DNA of 64,000 bases from Chelatococcus sp. YT9 (GTDB taxonomy: Bacteria > Pseudomonadota > Alphaproteobacteria > Rhizobiales > Beijerinckiaceae): contig NZ_JAHBRW010000001.1 of the NCBI RefSeq assembly GCF_018398315.1, positions 4,286,501 to 4,350,500 on the forward strand. The letters are read 5' to 3'. Positions 45,168 through 54,844 of the stretch are shown in pieces. The notes under the pieces were generated by a model. The model worked only from the letters and a program-made list of their open reading frames with translations, did not search any database and was not told where the DNA came from. The first letter of the stretch is position 1, and every line of letters begins with the position of its first letter. The position numbers were made by a program, and so were the translations under genes.

Positions 45168-45833
45168 CTAGAAATCAAATGCCGCAACTTTGGCAAAGCC
45201 GGGAAGGATAGGCGCTGACGCCTCGAACAGAGCTCGCCGGCCGAACGAGCTTCCGCTACGCCGATATACGACGGCTTTACCAGCACCGCTGGCTCCGTCG
45301 ATGCCAGCCAACTGGCCACCATCGGCCATCTGCTCTTTCAACGCGTCCGGCAACACCTCGAACGCTCCATTGACGAGGATGGCATCATAGGGCGCGCGCG
45401 CCGCGTGACCTGACGCGACATCTCCAACTACGACGTCGATTCCCGAGGCCTGACAAGCGTCTAGACGCTTACGCGCCTCTTCTGCCAACTCTTGTCCACC
45501 GACAACCGCGACAACCTCGGCACCGAGGCGCGACATCAGGAGAGCACTATAACCAAAGCCAGCGCATACATCGAGAACACGGATGCCCGGCCTGATATCC
45601 AGGGCCTGAATGAGGCGAGCCAAAATCATTGGCGCGAGCATGCAATACCGACCACCGGCAGCGTCTCCGAACACCAGATTCTGGTCGCTATAGGCTAGAT
45701 CCTCCTGCCCTTCCGGCAGGAATAGCTCACGAGGTGCATCCTCGAGTACGGCGAGAAGACTGCGACTCGTGACATCATAGGTTCGGACCTGATTATCCAC
45801 CATGGTCCGGCGCAACCGCGCGAAGTCATTCAT
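45168..45833 (-). CDS. pcm: protein-L-isoaspartate O-methyltransferase family protein
   Basis: 221 residues. SAM-dependent methyltransferase: VLDVCAGFGYSALLMSRLGA is motif I, and the N-terminal LRRTMVDNQVRTYDV is characteristic of the alphaproteobacterial form. Predicted to repair isoaspartyl residues in aged proteins, although some members of this subgroup lack proven activity. It lies about 150 bp upstream of tolC on the same strand. Confidence 0.85.
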   Translation of the reverse strand: MNDFARLRRTMVDNQVRTYDVTSRSLLAVLEDAPRELFLPEGQEDLAYSDQNLVFGDAAGGRYCMLAPMILARLIQALDIRPGIRVLDVCAGFGYSALLMSRLGAEVVAVVGGQELAEEARKRLDACQASGIDVVVGDVASGHAARAPYDAILVNGAFEVLPDALKEQMADGGQLAGIDGASGAGKAVVYRRSGSSFGRRALFEASAPILPGFAKVAAFDF

Positions 45834-45982
45834 CGGCTACTCCACCGTAGGCAAGTGGGAGATGCGCAAAGCTCTCTCACAGCCCTGCAGAATCTCTAAA
45901 TATTTGAAAAACGCTGACTTCCGCCCTCAGACGGGCGTCGATGCCCGCCTGGCACTTCCATCGCGTGCATGGTCGAACTTGT

Positions 45983-46056
45983 TGGAGGCCTCGCCCGGAA
46001 TCGAACCGGGGTGCAAGGATTTGCAGTCCTCTGCGTAACCACTCCGCCACGAGGCC
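45983..46056 (-). tRNA. tRNA-Cys (GCA)
   Basis: Read on the minus strand, a 7-bp acceptor stem (GGCCTCG / CGAGGCC), D arm, anticodon loop CTGCAAA with GCA, and T arm with GGTTCGATTCC are all present. The discriminator U is followed by an encoded CCA (45985-45983). Length is 74 bases including CCA. Confidence 0.95.
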
Positions 46057-46236
46057 TCGTGGAGGGTTCATAGCAAAGCTCCACCGTCCGCCGCAACACC
46101 ACAATGTGCGCTAAATTGGTCCACCCGCCTCCCATTCACAAAAACCCGGAACAAGCTGCACAAAAAATTCGAGTGATCTTCAAAAGGGGGTTGCAGTCCC
46201 CACGGACATACTGTACCCACTGCCCTGCGTTAGCGA

Positions 46237-46312
46237 TCCCCGATAGCTCAGTTGGTAGAGCAAGCGGCTGTTAACCGCTTTGTCGCAGGTTCGAGTCCTG
46301 CTCGGGGAGCCA
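46237..46312 (+). tRNA. tRNA-Asn (GUU)
   Basis: Acceptor stem TCCCCGA / TCGGGGA, D arm with AGCTCAGTTGGTAGAGC, anticodon loop CTGTTAA with GTT, and T arm GGTTCGAGTCC. G discriminator and an encoded CCA at 46310-46312. Length is 76 bases including CCA. Confidence 0.96.
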
Positions 46313-46964
46313 ATCAATCCACGGTCAAATTCATATTGCGGCAGTGCTGGCAGATTTGACGCCGGGCTCCTGACTGACTGGATTGCTCTTACGCCACGAC
46401 GCGCATGATCTTCATATAATGCTCCGTTTCGAAGTTGCTGCCGGCAGTGCTCTGGCGTGACTGAGGCCTCCATGGTTTGAGCCTTGATCAGGCTTGGCCC
46501 TGACCGGGGAGCGCGCCCGTTGTCACCGCTCTGCGAGTCATCGCAGCCTGGGCAAAGGTGGACTTTCACTCGCCGTCATTCAGACATGAATGCCTTGCTT
46601 CACTCGGAGCATGGCAAAGGAATCGCAAAGAAGCGATGATCCAATTGTGTGTCGCGGGATCCTGCCACGAAAGAACGAAGTGAGATTCCGCCGCGCAAAA
46701 TCAACGCTCTGTTAATCATAAGGCCTCGACTGCGCCATTAGGTCGCAATTACTTAGTATTGTTAACAATTAGTTGCGAAAGTCAGAAATTTCGGCTCGGC
46801 TCTCCCCGTACTACTGAAACCTCTCCTATCGATGGCCTGCCTTCTATTCAGAACACCAGCGGCAGCATCCAACCGCCAGACAACTGATTCGGCATGTTGA
46901 CTCACCTGAAAGAGAGGACTATTTTAGAACAAACCAGGAACATTATACCGCAAGGAATTTTTCA
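46313..46964. other. 650-bp intergenic region upstream of imuA
   Basis: No supported gene. An AT-rich patch at 46743-46778 contains the palindrome ATTGTTAACAAT (46758-46769) flanked by TCGCAA and TTGCGA. The SOS box at 46927-46941 lies near the right end. Confidence 0.5.
46927..46941 (+). promoter_or_regulatory. LexA (SOS) box of the imuA-imuB-dnaE2 operon
   Basis: GAAC-AAACCAG-GAAC is a perfect match to the alphaproteobacterial LexA operator GAAC-N7-GAAC. It lies 24 bases before the imuA start, where bound LexA would block transcription until DNA damage. Confidence 0.88.
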
Positions 46965-47867
46965 ATGAGCACCGCGAGGGGGTCTCTCGCCGGGCTACGG
47001 CACGATATTGCCACCGTCGTCACGGCCGACAGGGCTATCAAAACCCTGTCGGCGGGGCCCTTGGATGAACAGCGTTTCTCGCTTGGACTGCCTGCCCTCG
47101 ATTCAGCCATCGGTGGCGGGCTGCGGCGGGCGGCCTTGCATGAATTCTTCGCAGGCAGCGCGAGCGACGCGGCAGCCACGCGCGGTTTCTGCCTTGCCCT
47201 CACCGCCTGCGCGGCCGTCCACCGTCCCATCATCTGGGTCCGCCAGGATATGATCGCGCAGGAACAAGGTGAATTGCACGCGCCCGGCCTCCAGGAACTC
47301 GGCTTGCCTCCTGAAAATGTCGTGCTGCTGCGCATGCCGGATGCCCTGCAGACCTTAAGAGCAGGTCATGAGGCTTTGCGCTGCCAAGCGACTGGTGTCG
47401 TGGTCGTCGAGCTCTGGGGCGCACCGAGGGCCCTCGACCTCACGGCGAGCCAGCGCCTGAACCGCGCCGCGGCACAAGCCTGCGTCACCGCCTTTCTCAT
47501 TCGCAGCGGCCCGGGAGCCGCGCCACAGCCGAGCGCCGCGCTGACCCGCTGGAGCATCCGCGCGGCCCCCTCCTCCCGCCTCGCGGCCGGGGCTCCCGGC
47601 GCGCCGGCTTTCGAGATCGGCCTGCTTTTGCACAGGGAGGGCTATCCACCACAGACTTTCCTCGTGGAGTGGAATCGCGATGACCGTGCCTTCCGAAAAG
47701 CGGCGCTATCTCGCTCTCTGGCTGCCACTTCTGGCGACCGACCGACTGCATCGCCTGTCCGCGAGAACCGGCCGCCCGGGTGGAATGTCGTCTCCCTTCA
47801 AGGGAGCTCCCATGACGACAGCGGTGGGAACACCGCCGAGAAGGCCGGCTGGAGACGCGCGGGCTGA
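46965..47867 (+). CDS. imuA: ImuA, SOS mutagenesis accessory protein
   Basis: 300 residues; AAGGA precedes the ATG at 46965. RecA-like core protein of the translesion mutasome: FSLGLPALDSAIGGGLRRAA corresponds to the RecA-fold start and LTACAAVHRPIIWVRQD follows. ImuA works with ImuB and DnaE2 in damage-induced mutagenesis. The C-terminal 60 residues are low in complexity and are encoded by a 188-bp overlap with imuB in another frame, longer than the few bases usual for this gene pair. Confidence 0.88.
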   Translation: MSTARGSLAGLRHDIATVVTADRAIKTLSAGPLDEQRFSLGLPALDSAIGGGLRRAALHEFFAGSASDAAATRGFCLALTACAAVHRPIIWVRQDMIAQEQGELHAPGLQELGLPPENVVLLRMPDALQTLRAGHEALRCQATGVVVVELWGAPRALDLTASQRLNRAAAQACVTAFLIRSGPGAAPQPSAALTRWSIRAAPSSRLAAGAPGAPAFEIGLLLHREGYPPQTFLVEWNRDDRAFRKAALSRSLAATSGDRPTASPVRENRPPGWNVVSLQGSSHDDSGGNTAEKAGWRRAG

Positions 47868-49407
47868 GGCTGCTTTTCCCGCGCCTCCCCTCGTCGTCGT
47901 CGCCAAGATCAAGAGCGCCCTGCGCATCGTCCAGGCCGATGTCCATGCCCGCAAGCTTGGGCTGCGCCCTGGCCTCACCCTGGCTGATGCCCGGGCGCGC
48001 GTGCCGCATCTCACCTTGGCCGATGAGGATAAGATGGCGGACCTCGCCCTGCGTGATCACATCGCCGACTGGTGCGATCGCTATACGCCGCTGGTAGGTC
48101 TCGATGGCGAGGACGGCCTCCAGCTCGATATAACCGGCTGCGCGCATCTTTTCGGGGGTGAGGCGGACTTGCGCGGCGATCTCATGGCGCGCCTTGCGGC
48201 CCAGGGCTTCACCGCCTTGAGCGCCATCGCCGATACGCCCGACGCGGCCCGAGCCGTCGCCCGCTATGGCCGGGGAGGCCTCGTTCCCTCCGGCCAGGAA
48301 AGGGAAGCTGTCCGTCCTCTGCCCATCGCGGCCCTTGGCCTTGAGGCGCAGAATCTCCGCGCCCTCACCCGCGCCGGCCTGACCACCATCGGCGATCTCG
48401 CCATCCGACCGCGTGCCCCGCTCGCTGCACGCTTTGGCGCGGATCTCGTCAACCGGCTGGTCCGCACCCTGGGGGAGGCGCAGCATCCCATATCGCCGCG
48501 CCGACCTGTGCCGGACCTCATCGCGACACGGCGCTTCGCCGAGCCAATCGCCCTCATGGACACGGTGCTGGCAACCTTGCGCGAGCTGGGTCGAGAATTG
48601 GAAGCCATGCTGGCGGAGCGGGGGGGTGGCGGGCGGCATTTCGAAGCCTCCCTCTATCGGGCGGATGGCGCCATCCGTCGCGTCCGGATCGAGACCGGGC
48701 GTCCCCTGCGTGATGCGGCTATTGTGACGAGGCTCTTGTCCGAGCGGATGGCTGCCCTCGCCGATCCGATCGATCCGGGTTTCGGCTTCGACATGATACG
48801 TCTGGACGTCCTCGCCGCCGAGGCCATGACCACCGTCCAGAGCGGCCTCGATGGTCGCCAACACGACGCTGAAAGCCTCGCCGATCTCATCGACCGGTTG
48901 AGCGTGCGCTATGGCCAGGCGCGGGTTCTGCGCTTCACGAGCGAGGACAGCCATGTCCCGGAGCGCATGGCGCGCCTTGTCCCGGCCATTGCTTACGGCA
49001 GCGGGCAGGACAAATCCGGGAAAGCCTGGCTTCAGGACCGGGGCGGGGCTGGTTTGGCCGGAGGGAGCTTGGCTGGAGGGGGCTTGGCCAGAGAGGGCTT
49101 GGCCGGCGATCCCCCGGCGCAGCCGTGCTGCCTGTTCGATCCGCCGCAGCCCATCGAGACCCTGGCCGAGGTGCCGGATGGGCCGCCGCTGCGTTTCCTT
49201 TGGCGGCGGGTCATGCATGAAATCGCCGCCGCCGAGGGCCCGGAACGCATCGCGCCGGAATGGTGGCGCGATGCTGAAGGCGCACTGACCCGTGATTATT
49301 TCCGGGTCGAGGACCGCAACGGCCACCGCTTCTGGTTGTTCCGCGAGGGCCTCTACGCGGTGGAGATCAAGCATCCCCGCTGGTTCCTGCATGGCCTGTT
49401 TGCCTGA
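47680..49407 (+). CDS. imuB: ImuB, Y-family-like inactive polymerase of the mutasome
   Basis: 575 residues. Y-family polymerase relative that bridges the beta clamp, ImuA and DnaE2 and is thought to be catalytically inactive. RRYLALWLPLLATDRLHRL opens it and DGLQLDITGCAHLFGGE is its best signature. An insert of about 40 residues (about 27-70) rich in Pro, Gly and Ala follows the first strand. Residues 458-477 are four five-residue repeats (GLAGG, SLAGG, GLARE, GLAGD) encoded by a 15-bp tandem repeat. The start overlaps imuA by 188 bases. Confidence 0.88.
   Translation: MTVPSEKRRYLALWLPLLATDRLHRLSARTGRPGGMSSPFKGAPMTTAVGTPPRRPAGDARAEAAFPAPPLVVVAKIKSALRIVQADVHARKLGLRPGLTLADARARVPHLTLADEDKMADLALRDHIADWCDRYTPLVGLDGEDGLQLDITGCAHLFGGEADLRGDLMARLAAQGFTALSAIADTPDAARAVARYGRGGLVPSGQEREAVRPLPIAALGLEAQNLRALTRAGLTTIGDLAIRPRAPLAARFGADLVNRLVRTLGEAQHPISPRRPVPDLIATRRFAEPIALMDTVLATLRELGRELEAMLAERGGGGRHFEASLYRADGAIRRVRIETGRPLRDAAIVTRLLSERMAALADPIDPGFGFDMIRLDVLAAEAMTTVQSGLDGRQHDAESLADLIDRLSVRYGQARVLRFTSEDSHVPERMARLVPAIAYGSGQDKSGKAWLQDRGGAGLAGGSLAGGGLAREGLAGDPPAQPCCLFDPPQPIETLAEVPDGPPLRFLWRRVMHEIAAAEGPERIAPEWWRDAEGALTRDYFRVEDRNGHRFWLFREGLYAVEIKHPRWFLHGLFA
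49051..49110 (+). repeat. four 15-bp tandem repeats inside imuB
   Basis: Units begin at 49051, 49066, 49081 and 49096, with the core GGCTTGGCC. They stay in frame and encode G/S-L-A-G/R-x pentapeptides in what should be a flexible linker. In-frame unit gain or loss by slippage would be tolerated. Confidence 0.75.
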
Positions 49408-49428
49408 GGCCAGCATCGAGACACCGCC

Positions 49429-52400
49429 ATGTCGGACGACATCATCCCGCCCCCTCTTCTTTATGGCGATCCGGTCGCCGCCACGCATTTCTCCTTCCTG
49501 CGCGGCACCTCGCACCCGGCCGAGATGGTCCGACGCGCCGCCGAACTCGGCCAGAACGGCATCGGCATCGCCGATCGCAACACCGTGGCCGGGGTGGTCC
49601 GCGCCTATGTGCCGGTGCGGGATGCCGCGCGCGCCTATGAGAAGGAGAATGGCGGCGCCGCCCTGCCCTTCAAGCTCCTGGTCGGCGCCCGCCTCGCCTT
49701 TACCGACGGCACACCGGACATCGTCGCCTATCCCGCTGATCGCGATGGCTGGGGTCGCCTCTGCCGGCTGCTCACGGTCGGCAACCGGCGCGGCCTGAAG
49801 GGCGAATGCCTCCTCACCCGCGATGATCTCATCGCCGACACGCGCAACCTCCTCCTCATCCTGATGCCACCACGCGACATCAAGGCTTGCGCCGACACCC
49901 TCGCCATCCTGGCGGAGGCTGCGCCCGGCGCGCTGTGGCTCGGCGCCACCCGGCCCCAGCGCGGGGCGGACCGTCGGCGCCTCCTCGACCTGAAGGCACT
50001 GGCGGCCGTCCATGACGTGCCGCTCATCGCCACCAGTGACGCGCTCTATGCAACGCCTGAGGAACGCCCCTTGCAGGATGTGGTCACCTGCATCCGCGAG
50101 GGGCTGAAGATCGCCAGCGCCGGGCGCATCCTGGAAGCCAATGCCGAGCGCCATCTCAAGGCGCCGGAGGAGATGGCGCGCCTGTTCCGGGACGTCCCGG
50201 AGGCCATCGCCGAGACCCAGCATCTCTTTGCCCGCTCGGATTTCTGCCTGTCGCAGCTCAAATATGATTATCCCGAGGAGCCGGTGCCGCCGGGCAAGAC
50301 GCCTCAGGGTCATCTGGAGGATCTCGTCTGGCGGCGCGCGGAGCTACGTTATCCCGAGGGGACCCCCGCGAAGGTGGAGGCATTGCTCAAACAGGAACTC
50401 GCCTTCATCGCCGAGATGGACTATGCGCGCTACTTCCTGACGATCCACGACATCGTGCGCTTCGCCGATGATAAGGGCATCCTCTGCCAGGGACGCGGCT
50501 CGGCCGCCAATTCAGTGGTCTGCTTCATCCTCGGCATCACCAATGTCAATCCGGAGGATATCAACGTGCTCTTCGCGCGCTTCCTCTCCAAGGAGCGTGA
50601 CGAGCCGCCGGATATCGACGTCGATTTCGAGCATGAGCGACGCGAGGAGGTCATCCAGCATATCTATGACCGCTATGGCCGCGAGCGCGCCGGCATTGCC
50701 GCGACCGTCATCTGCTATCGCCCACGCAGCGCCATCCGCGAGGTCGGCAAAGTCTTCGGCCTGAGCGAGGACGTGACAGCCGCGCTCGCCTCGACGGTCT
50801 GGGGCAGCCATGGCGAGGAACTGCCGGAGGGCCATATCCGCCAGGCCGGGCACCAGCCCCTCAATCCGGAGATCGCGCGGGCTGTCCATTTCGCCAATCG
50901 CCTCATGGGCGCGCCGCGCCATCTCTCCCAGCATGTGGGCGGCTTCGTCCTCACGCGCGGCCGGCTCGACGAGACCGTGCCCATCGGCAATGCGGCCATG
51001 CCGGACCGCACCTTCATCGAATGGGACCGCGACGACATCGACGTACTCGGCCTGATGAAGGTCGACGTGCTGGCGCTCGGCATGCTCACCTGCATCCACA
51101 AGGCGCTGGTGATGCTGAAGGATGAAAAGGGCATCGAAAAAACGCTGTCCTCGATCGAACACGACGACGAAGTCTACGACATGCTGTGCCGAGGCGATTC
51201 GATCGGCCTCTTCCAGGTGGAAAGCCGGGCCCAGATGAGCATGCTGCCGCGCCTGAAGCCGCGGGAGTTCTACGATCTCGTCATTCAGGTGGCGATCGTC
51301 AGGCCCGGCCCTATCCAGGGCAATATGGTGCATCCCTATCTACGCCGGCGTGCAGGCAAGGAAGCTGTTGTCTTCCCCTCGCCCGGGCCGGACTATCCGC
51401 AGGATGAACTGCGGCAGGTGCTCGGCGACACCTACGGTGTTCCGCTATTCCAGGAACAGGCTATGAGGCTCGCCATCGTCGCGGCCGATTTCACACCGGA
51501 CGAGGCCAATGGACTGCGCCGCGCCATGGCCACCTTCCGCCATGTCGGCACCATCCACACCTTCAAGACCAAGATGATCGAGGGCATGGTGCGGCGCGGC
51601 TATGAGCGCGACTTCGCCGAGCGGTGCTTCGCGCAGATCGAGGGCTTCGGCAGCTACGGCTTTCCCGAAAGCCATGCCGCCGCCTTCGCCCATCTCGTCT
51701 ATATCTCGGCCTGGATCAAATGCCATTACCCCGACGTCTTCGCCTGCGCGCTCCTCAATTCCCAGCCTATGGGCTTCTATGCCCCGGCGCAGATCGTGCG
51801 GGATGCGCGCGAGCATGATGTTGAAGTCCGCGCCGTCGATATCAATGCGAGCCACTGGGACAACACCTTGGAGGCTTGCTCAGGGGGAAAACACGCTTTG
51901 CGCCTCGGCCTGCGCCAGCTCGACGGCTTCCAGAAGACCTGGGCAGCGACGCTCGCCAGCCGCCGCGGCATGGGCTTTCCCGATCTTGAAACGCTCGCCC
52001 GGCGCACCGCCCTGCCCCGCCGCGCCCTGGAGATTCTGGCTGATGCCGATGCCTGCCGCTCGATAGGCCTGGACCGGCGTGAAGCGGCCTGGGCTGTGCG
52101 CCGCTTGCCCGACAGTGTGCCTCTCCCGCTGTTCGCCGCCGCGGATGCGGCCGAACTGGCGGCCGAGCCGGATGTTCACCTGCCAGCCATGCCGCTTCCC
52201 GAACATGTCATCGCCGATTATCAGACGGCGCGTCTGTCCCTGAAGGCACATCCCGTCCAATTCCTGCGTCCGCTCTATCGAAGCGAGGGACTACTCTCCT
52301 GCGAGGAGGTAAGGCAAAGCCGCAACGGCCTCTGGACCCGCACGGCCGGTGTCGTCCTGGTACGCCAGCGTCCGGGCCAGGGCAATGTCGTGTTCATGAC

Positions 52401-52692
52401 CATCGAGGACGAAACCGGCATCGCCAATATCGTGGTCTGGGCCAATCTCTTCGCGCGCTTTCGCGGCGAGGTCATGGGTGCGCGCATCATCGAGGTCGCC
52501 GGACAGATCCAGCGCAGCGAAGACGACGTCGTCCATATCATCGCCCGGCGGCTCACCGATCGCAGCCGCGACCTCGGCCATCTGCGCGAGGGAGAGGGCC
52601 ACCCCGACGATGGCACTGCGAAACAGGTCGCACGAACAGGCGGCCACCCGCGCAACGTCCGGATCCTTCCGCGCTCGCGCGACTTCCATTGA
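49429..52692 (+). CDS. dnaE2: error-prone DNA polymerase DnaE2
   Basis: 1087 residues, a C-family polymerase. The PHP domain starts at HFSFLRGTSHPAEMV, the palm carries DEPPDIDVDFEHERREEV with catalytic aspartates, and the OB domain (GVVLVRQRPGQGNVVFMTIE) lies near the C-terminus. Length fits ImuC/DnaE2 (about 1,050-1,100) rather than replicative DnaE (about 1,150-1,180). It follows imuB by 21 bases and, with the SOS box upstream, forms the damage-inducible translesion cassette. Confidence 0.94.
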   Translation: MSDDIIPPPLLYGDPVAATHFSFLRGTSHPAEMVRRAAELGQNGIGIADRNTVAGVVRAYVPVRDAARAYEKENGGAALPFKLLVGARLAFTDGTPDIVAYPADRDGWGRLCRLLTVGNRRGLKGECLLTRDDLIADTRNLLLILMPPRDIKACADTLAILAEAAPGALWLGATRPQRGADRRRLLDLKALAAVHDVPLIATSDALYATPEERPLQDVVTCIREGLKIASAGRILEANAERHLKAPEEMARLFRDVPEAIAETQHLFARSDFCLSQLKYDYPEEPVPPGKTPQGHLEDLVWRRAELRYPEGTPAKVEALLKQELAFIAEMDYARYFLTIHDIVRFADDKGILCQGRGSAANSVVCFILGITNVNPEDINVLFARFLSKERDEPPDIDVDFEHERREEVIQHIYDRYGRERAGIAATVICYRPRSAIREVGKVFGLSEDVTAALASTVWGSHGEELPEGHIRQAGHQPLNPEIARAVHFANRLMGAPRHLSQHVGGFVLTRGRLDETVPIGNAAMPDRTFIEWDRDDIDVLGLMKVDVLALGMLTCIHKALVMLKDEKGIEKTLSSIEHDDEVYDMLCRGDSIGLFQVESRAQMSMLPRLKPREFYDLVIQVAIVRPGPIQGNMVHPYLRRRAGKEAVVFPSPGPDYPQDELRQVLGDTYGVPLFQEQAMRLAIVAADFTPDEANGLRRAMATFRHVGTIHTFKTKMIEGMVRRGYERDFAERCFAQIEGFGSYGFPESHAAAFAHLVYISAWIKCHYPDVFACALLNSQPMGFYAPAQIVRDAREHDVEVRAVDINASHWDNTLEACSGGKHALRLGLRQLDGFQKTWAATLASRRGMGFPDLETLARRTALPRRALEILADADACRSIGLDRREAAWAVRRLPDSVPLPLFAAADAAELAAEPDVHLPAMPLPEHVIADYQTARLSLKAHPVQFLRPLYRSEGLLSCEEVRQSRNGLWTRTAGVVLVRQRPGQGNVVFMTIEDETGIANIVVWANLFARFRGEVMGARIIEVAGQIQRSEDDVVHIIARRLTDRSRDLGHLREGEGHPDDGTAKQVARTGGHPRNVRILPRSRDFH

Positions 52693-52713
52693 TGCGGGCG
52701 TTAGCGCGCCGGT

Positions 52714-52880
52714 GCCTCCCCCAGACGAGGGTGGCGCCGCAGGCGCCAGGTGGGTCCGCCTGACACCAACCCGATCGCAAGACGGCGACATGTGCTGGCC
52801 AGTGGGGCACGATCTCCTGCCGCGAGGCCCCACCCGACCTCGCTGACGCGAGGCCACCCTCCCCGACGGACGGGGAAGGA
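52714..52880. repeat. inverted pair of GC-rich extragenic repeats
   Basis: Related elements at about 52714-52758 and 52822-52880 lie in opposite orientation between the convergent dnaE2 and ugpC genes. Shared cores are AGGGTGGC and GGTGGGTC or their complements. Such elements are common between genes in this order and may act as bidirectional transcription barriers. Confidence 0.55.
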
Positions 52881-52902
52881 TCAACGCGACGGCTCCCGCG
52901 TG

Positions 52903-53991
52903 TCATCCCTGGCGTCGCATAGCCATGGGAAGAGAATCCACCCTTCTACCGTCGGCGTCGAAGAAATGGAGCTTGTCGATGGGGGCCGCGACTTTGAGCT
53001 TGCCGCTCTCCGGCACGGCCGCGCGCCCCGGCAGGCGCACGACGATAGGGCCATCCTGGATGCGGGCGTAGAGATAGCTCTCGGCCCCGACCGGCTCCAG
53101 CACATCGATGGTCACATCGAAGGCGATGAGGCCGTCAGACCCGGCTTCGGCTGATTTGGCTTCAACGGTGCCGAGATCCTCGGGACGGATGCCGAGCGTC
53201 ACAGCGCCGGCCGGCAGGATGCCCTCGAGCGCCGCGCCGGCCGCCGAAAGACGCTCCGGAGTCAGGAGATTCATGGGCGGCGCGCCGATGAAGCTCGCCA
53301 CGAAGGTCGTCGCGGGCTCCTCATAGACATCGAGCGGTGCCCCCACCTGCTCGATCCGCCCGCTGTTCATGACGACGAGAACATCGGCGAGCGTCATCGC
53401 TTCGAGCTGATCATGCGTCACATAGATGCTGGTGACACCGAGATCGCGCTGCAAGCGGCGGATCTCGACGCGCATCTGGCCGCGCAGCTTGGCGTCCAGA
53501 TTGGACAGAGGCTCGTCGAAGAGGAAGACCTTGGGATCGCGGACGATCGCGCGGCCCATGGCCACGCGCTGGCGCTGGCCACCGGAGAGCTGGCGCGGCC
53601 GACGGTCCAGCAGGGAGCCCAGCTCCAGCATGCGGGCTGCCTCGCGCACCTTGCGTTCGATCTCGGCTTTAGGCGTGCCACGGTTGCGCAGACCGTAAGC
53701 CATATTGTCGTAGACGCTCATATGCGGATAGAGGGCGTAGTTCTGGAACACCATAGCGATGTCCCGCTCCGCTGGCTCAAGCGCATTCACGACGCGGCCG
53801 TCGATCTCGATGGTCCCGGCGGTGATGTCCTCGAGCCCGGCGACCATGCGCAGCAATGTGGACTTGCCGCAGCCGGAGGGCCCGACGAGCACGCAGAGAG
53901 CGCCGTCGGGCACGCTGAGCTCGATGCCCTTCACTGCTTCCATGCCACCTGCATAAACTTTGCGCACCGTCTTCAGAGCAACTGTCGCCAT
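52903..53991 (-). CDS. ugpC: sn-glycerol-3-phosphate ABC transporter ATP-binding protein
   Basis: 362 residues from the ATG at 53991, one base after the end of ugpE. It has Walker [10 protein letters not shown], signature LSGGQRQR, Walker [13 protein letters not shown], and a C-terminal TOBE/OB regulatory domain. It energises uptake of glycerol-3-phosphate or its diesters through UgpAE. An ATG at 54012 would overlap ugpE and is less likely. Confidence 0.92.
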   Translation of the reverse strand: MATVALKTVRKVYAGGMEAVKGIELSVPDGALCVLVGPSGCGKSTLLRMVAGLEDITAGTIEIDGRVVNALEPAERDIAMVFQNYALYPHMSVYDNMAYGLRNRGTPKAEIERKVREAARMLELGSLLDRRPRQLSGGQRQRVAMGRAIVRDPKVFLFDEPLSNLDAKLRGQMRVEIRRLQRDLGVTSIYVTHDQLEAMTLADVLVVMNSGRIEQVGAPLDVYEEPATTFVASFIGAPPMNLLTPERLSAAGAALEGILPAGAVTLGIRPEDLGTVEAKSAEAGSDGLIAFDVTIDVLEPVGAESYLYARIQDGPIVVRLPGRAAVPESGKLKVAAPIDKLHFFDADGRRVDSLPMAMRRQG

Positions 53992-53992
53992 C

Positions 53993-54844
53993 TTACTTTT
54001 CCGTCTCGACAAGGCCCTTCACGAACCAGCGCTGCATCAGCACGACCACGGCCACCGGGGGCAGGATGGCAAAAATCGTCGTCACCATCACCAGGTGCCA
54101 TTGGGTGTCGGCATCGGCATAGGAGATCATCTTGCGGAGCGCGATGATGATCGTGTTCATATCGTTGCTGTTGGTGACCAGAAGCGGCCAGAGATACTGT
54201 GTCCATCCGTAGATGAAGAGGATGACGAAGAGCGCCGCGATATTGGTCCTCGACAAGGGCAGCACGAAATCGAAGAAGAACCGCCACGGCCCCGCTCCGT
54301 CCACCCGCGCCGCCTCAAGAAGCTCACCCGGAATCGTCATGAAGAACTGGCGGAACAAGAGCGTCGCCGTCGCCGAGGCCATGAGCGGCAGGGTGAGCCC
54401 GGTGTAGGTGTCGATGAGCCCGAGATCCACCATGACCTTGTAGGTCGGCAGGATGCGCACTTCGACCGGCAGCATCAACGTGACGAAGATCACCCAGAAG
54501 AACGTCATCCGGAACGGAAACCGGAAAAAGACGATCGCGTAGGCGGACAGGATTGAGATGACGATCTTCCCGACCGCGACCGCGAGCGCCACAATCGATG
54601 TGTTGATCAGGAGGCGCCAGACATTGACCCCGCCCACGCGCCCAAGCCCCCCGAACAACGCCTCATAATAATTGTCGAGGAAATGGCTGCCCGGCACGAG
54701 TTGCAGGGGCGGCCGCAGGATCTGCTGCAGGGACAGCGTGGAGGCCACGAACGTATAGTAGATCGGGAAAACGACCACGAGGATGCCTACGATCAGCACG
54801 GCATGGCTGAGCCAGGATCTCTTTCTCTTGACGCGCTCAGGCAT
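53993..54844 (-). CDS. ugpE: sn-glycerol-3-phosphate ABC transporter permease UgpE
   Basis: 283 residues from the ATG at 54844, overlapping the ugpA stop by eight bases. Six hydrophobic segments and the EAA loop [20 protein letters not shown] are visible. It is the MalG-type half of the channel. An upstream in-frame ATG at 54865 is possible but the overlap start gives the usual length. Confidence 0.92.
   Translation of the reverse strand: MPERVKRKRSWLSHAVLIVGILVVVFPIYYTFVASTLSLQQILRPPLQLVPGSHFLDNYYEALFGGLGRVGGVNVWRLLINTSIVALAVAVGKIVISILSAYAIVFFRFPFRMTFFWVIFVTLMLPVEVRILPTYKVMVDLGLIDTYTGLTLPLMASATATLLFRQFFMTIPGELLEAARVDGAGPWRFFFDFVLPLSRTNIAALFVILFIYGWTQYLWPLLVTNSNDMNTIIIALRKMISYADADTQWHLVMVTTIFAILPPVAVVVLMQRWFVKGLVETEK

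Noticed and set aside
45877-46104. Open frames on both strands across the tRNA-Cys gene
   Set aside because: Translations such as GLVAEWLRRGLQ and SPGIEPGCKDLQS are tRNA artefacts.
46180-46569. Minus-strand open frame across the tRNA-Asn gene
   Set aside because: Its SRTRTCDKAVNSRLLYQLS translation is the well-known artefact of reading a tRNA gene as protein.
47497-50313. 938-codon minus-strand open frame opposite imuB and dnaE2
   Set aside because: It is antisense to two clearly identified genes and arises from GC-rich codon bias; no domain is visible.
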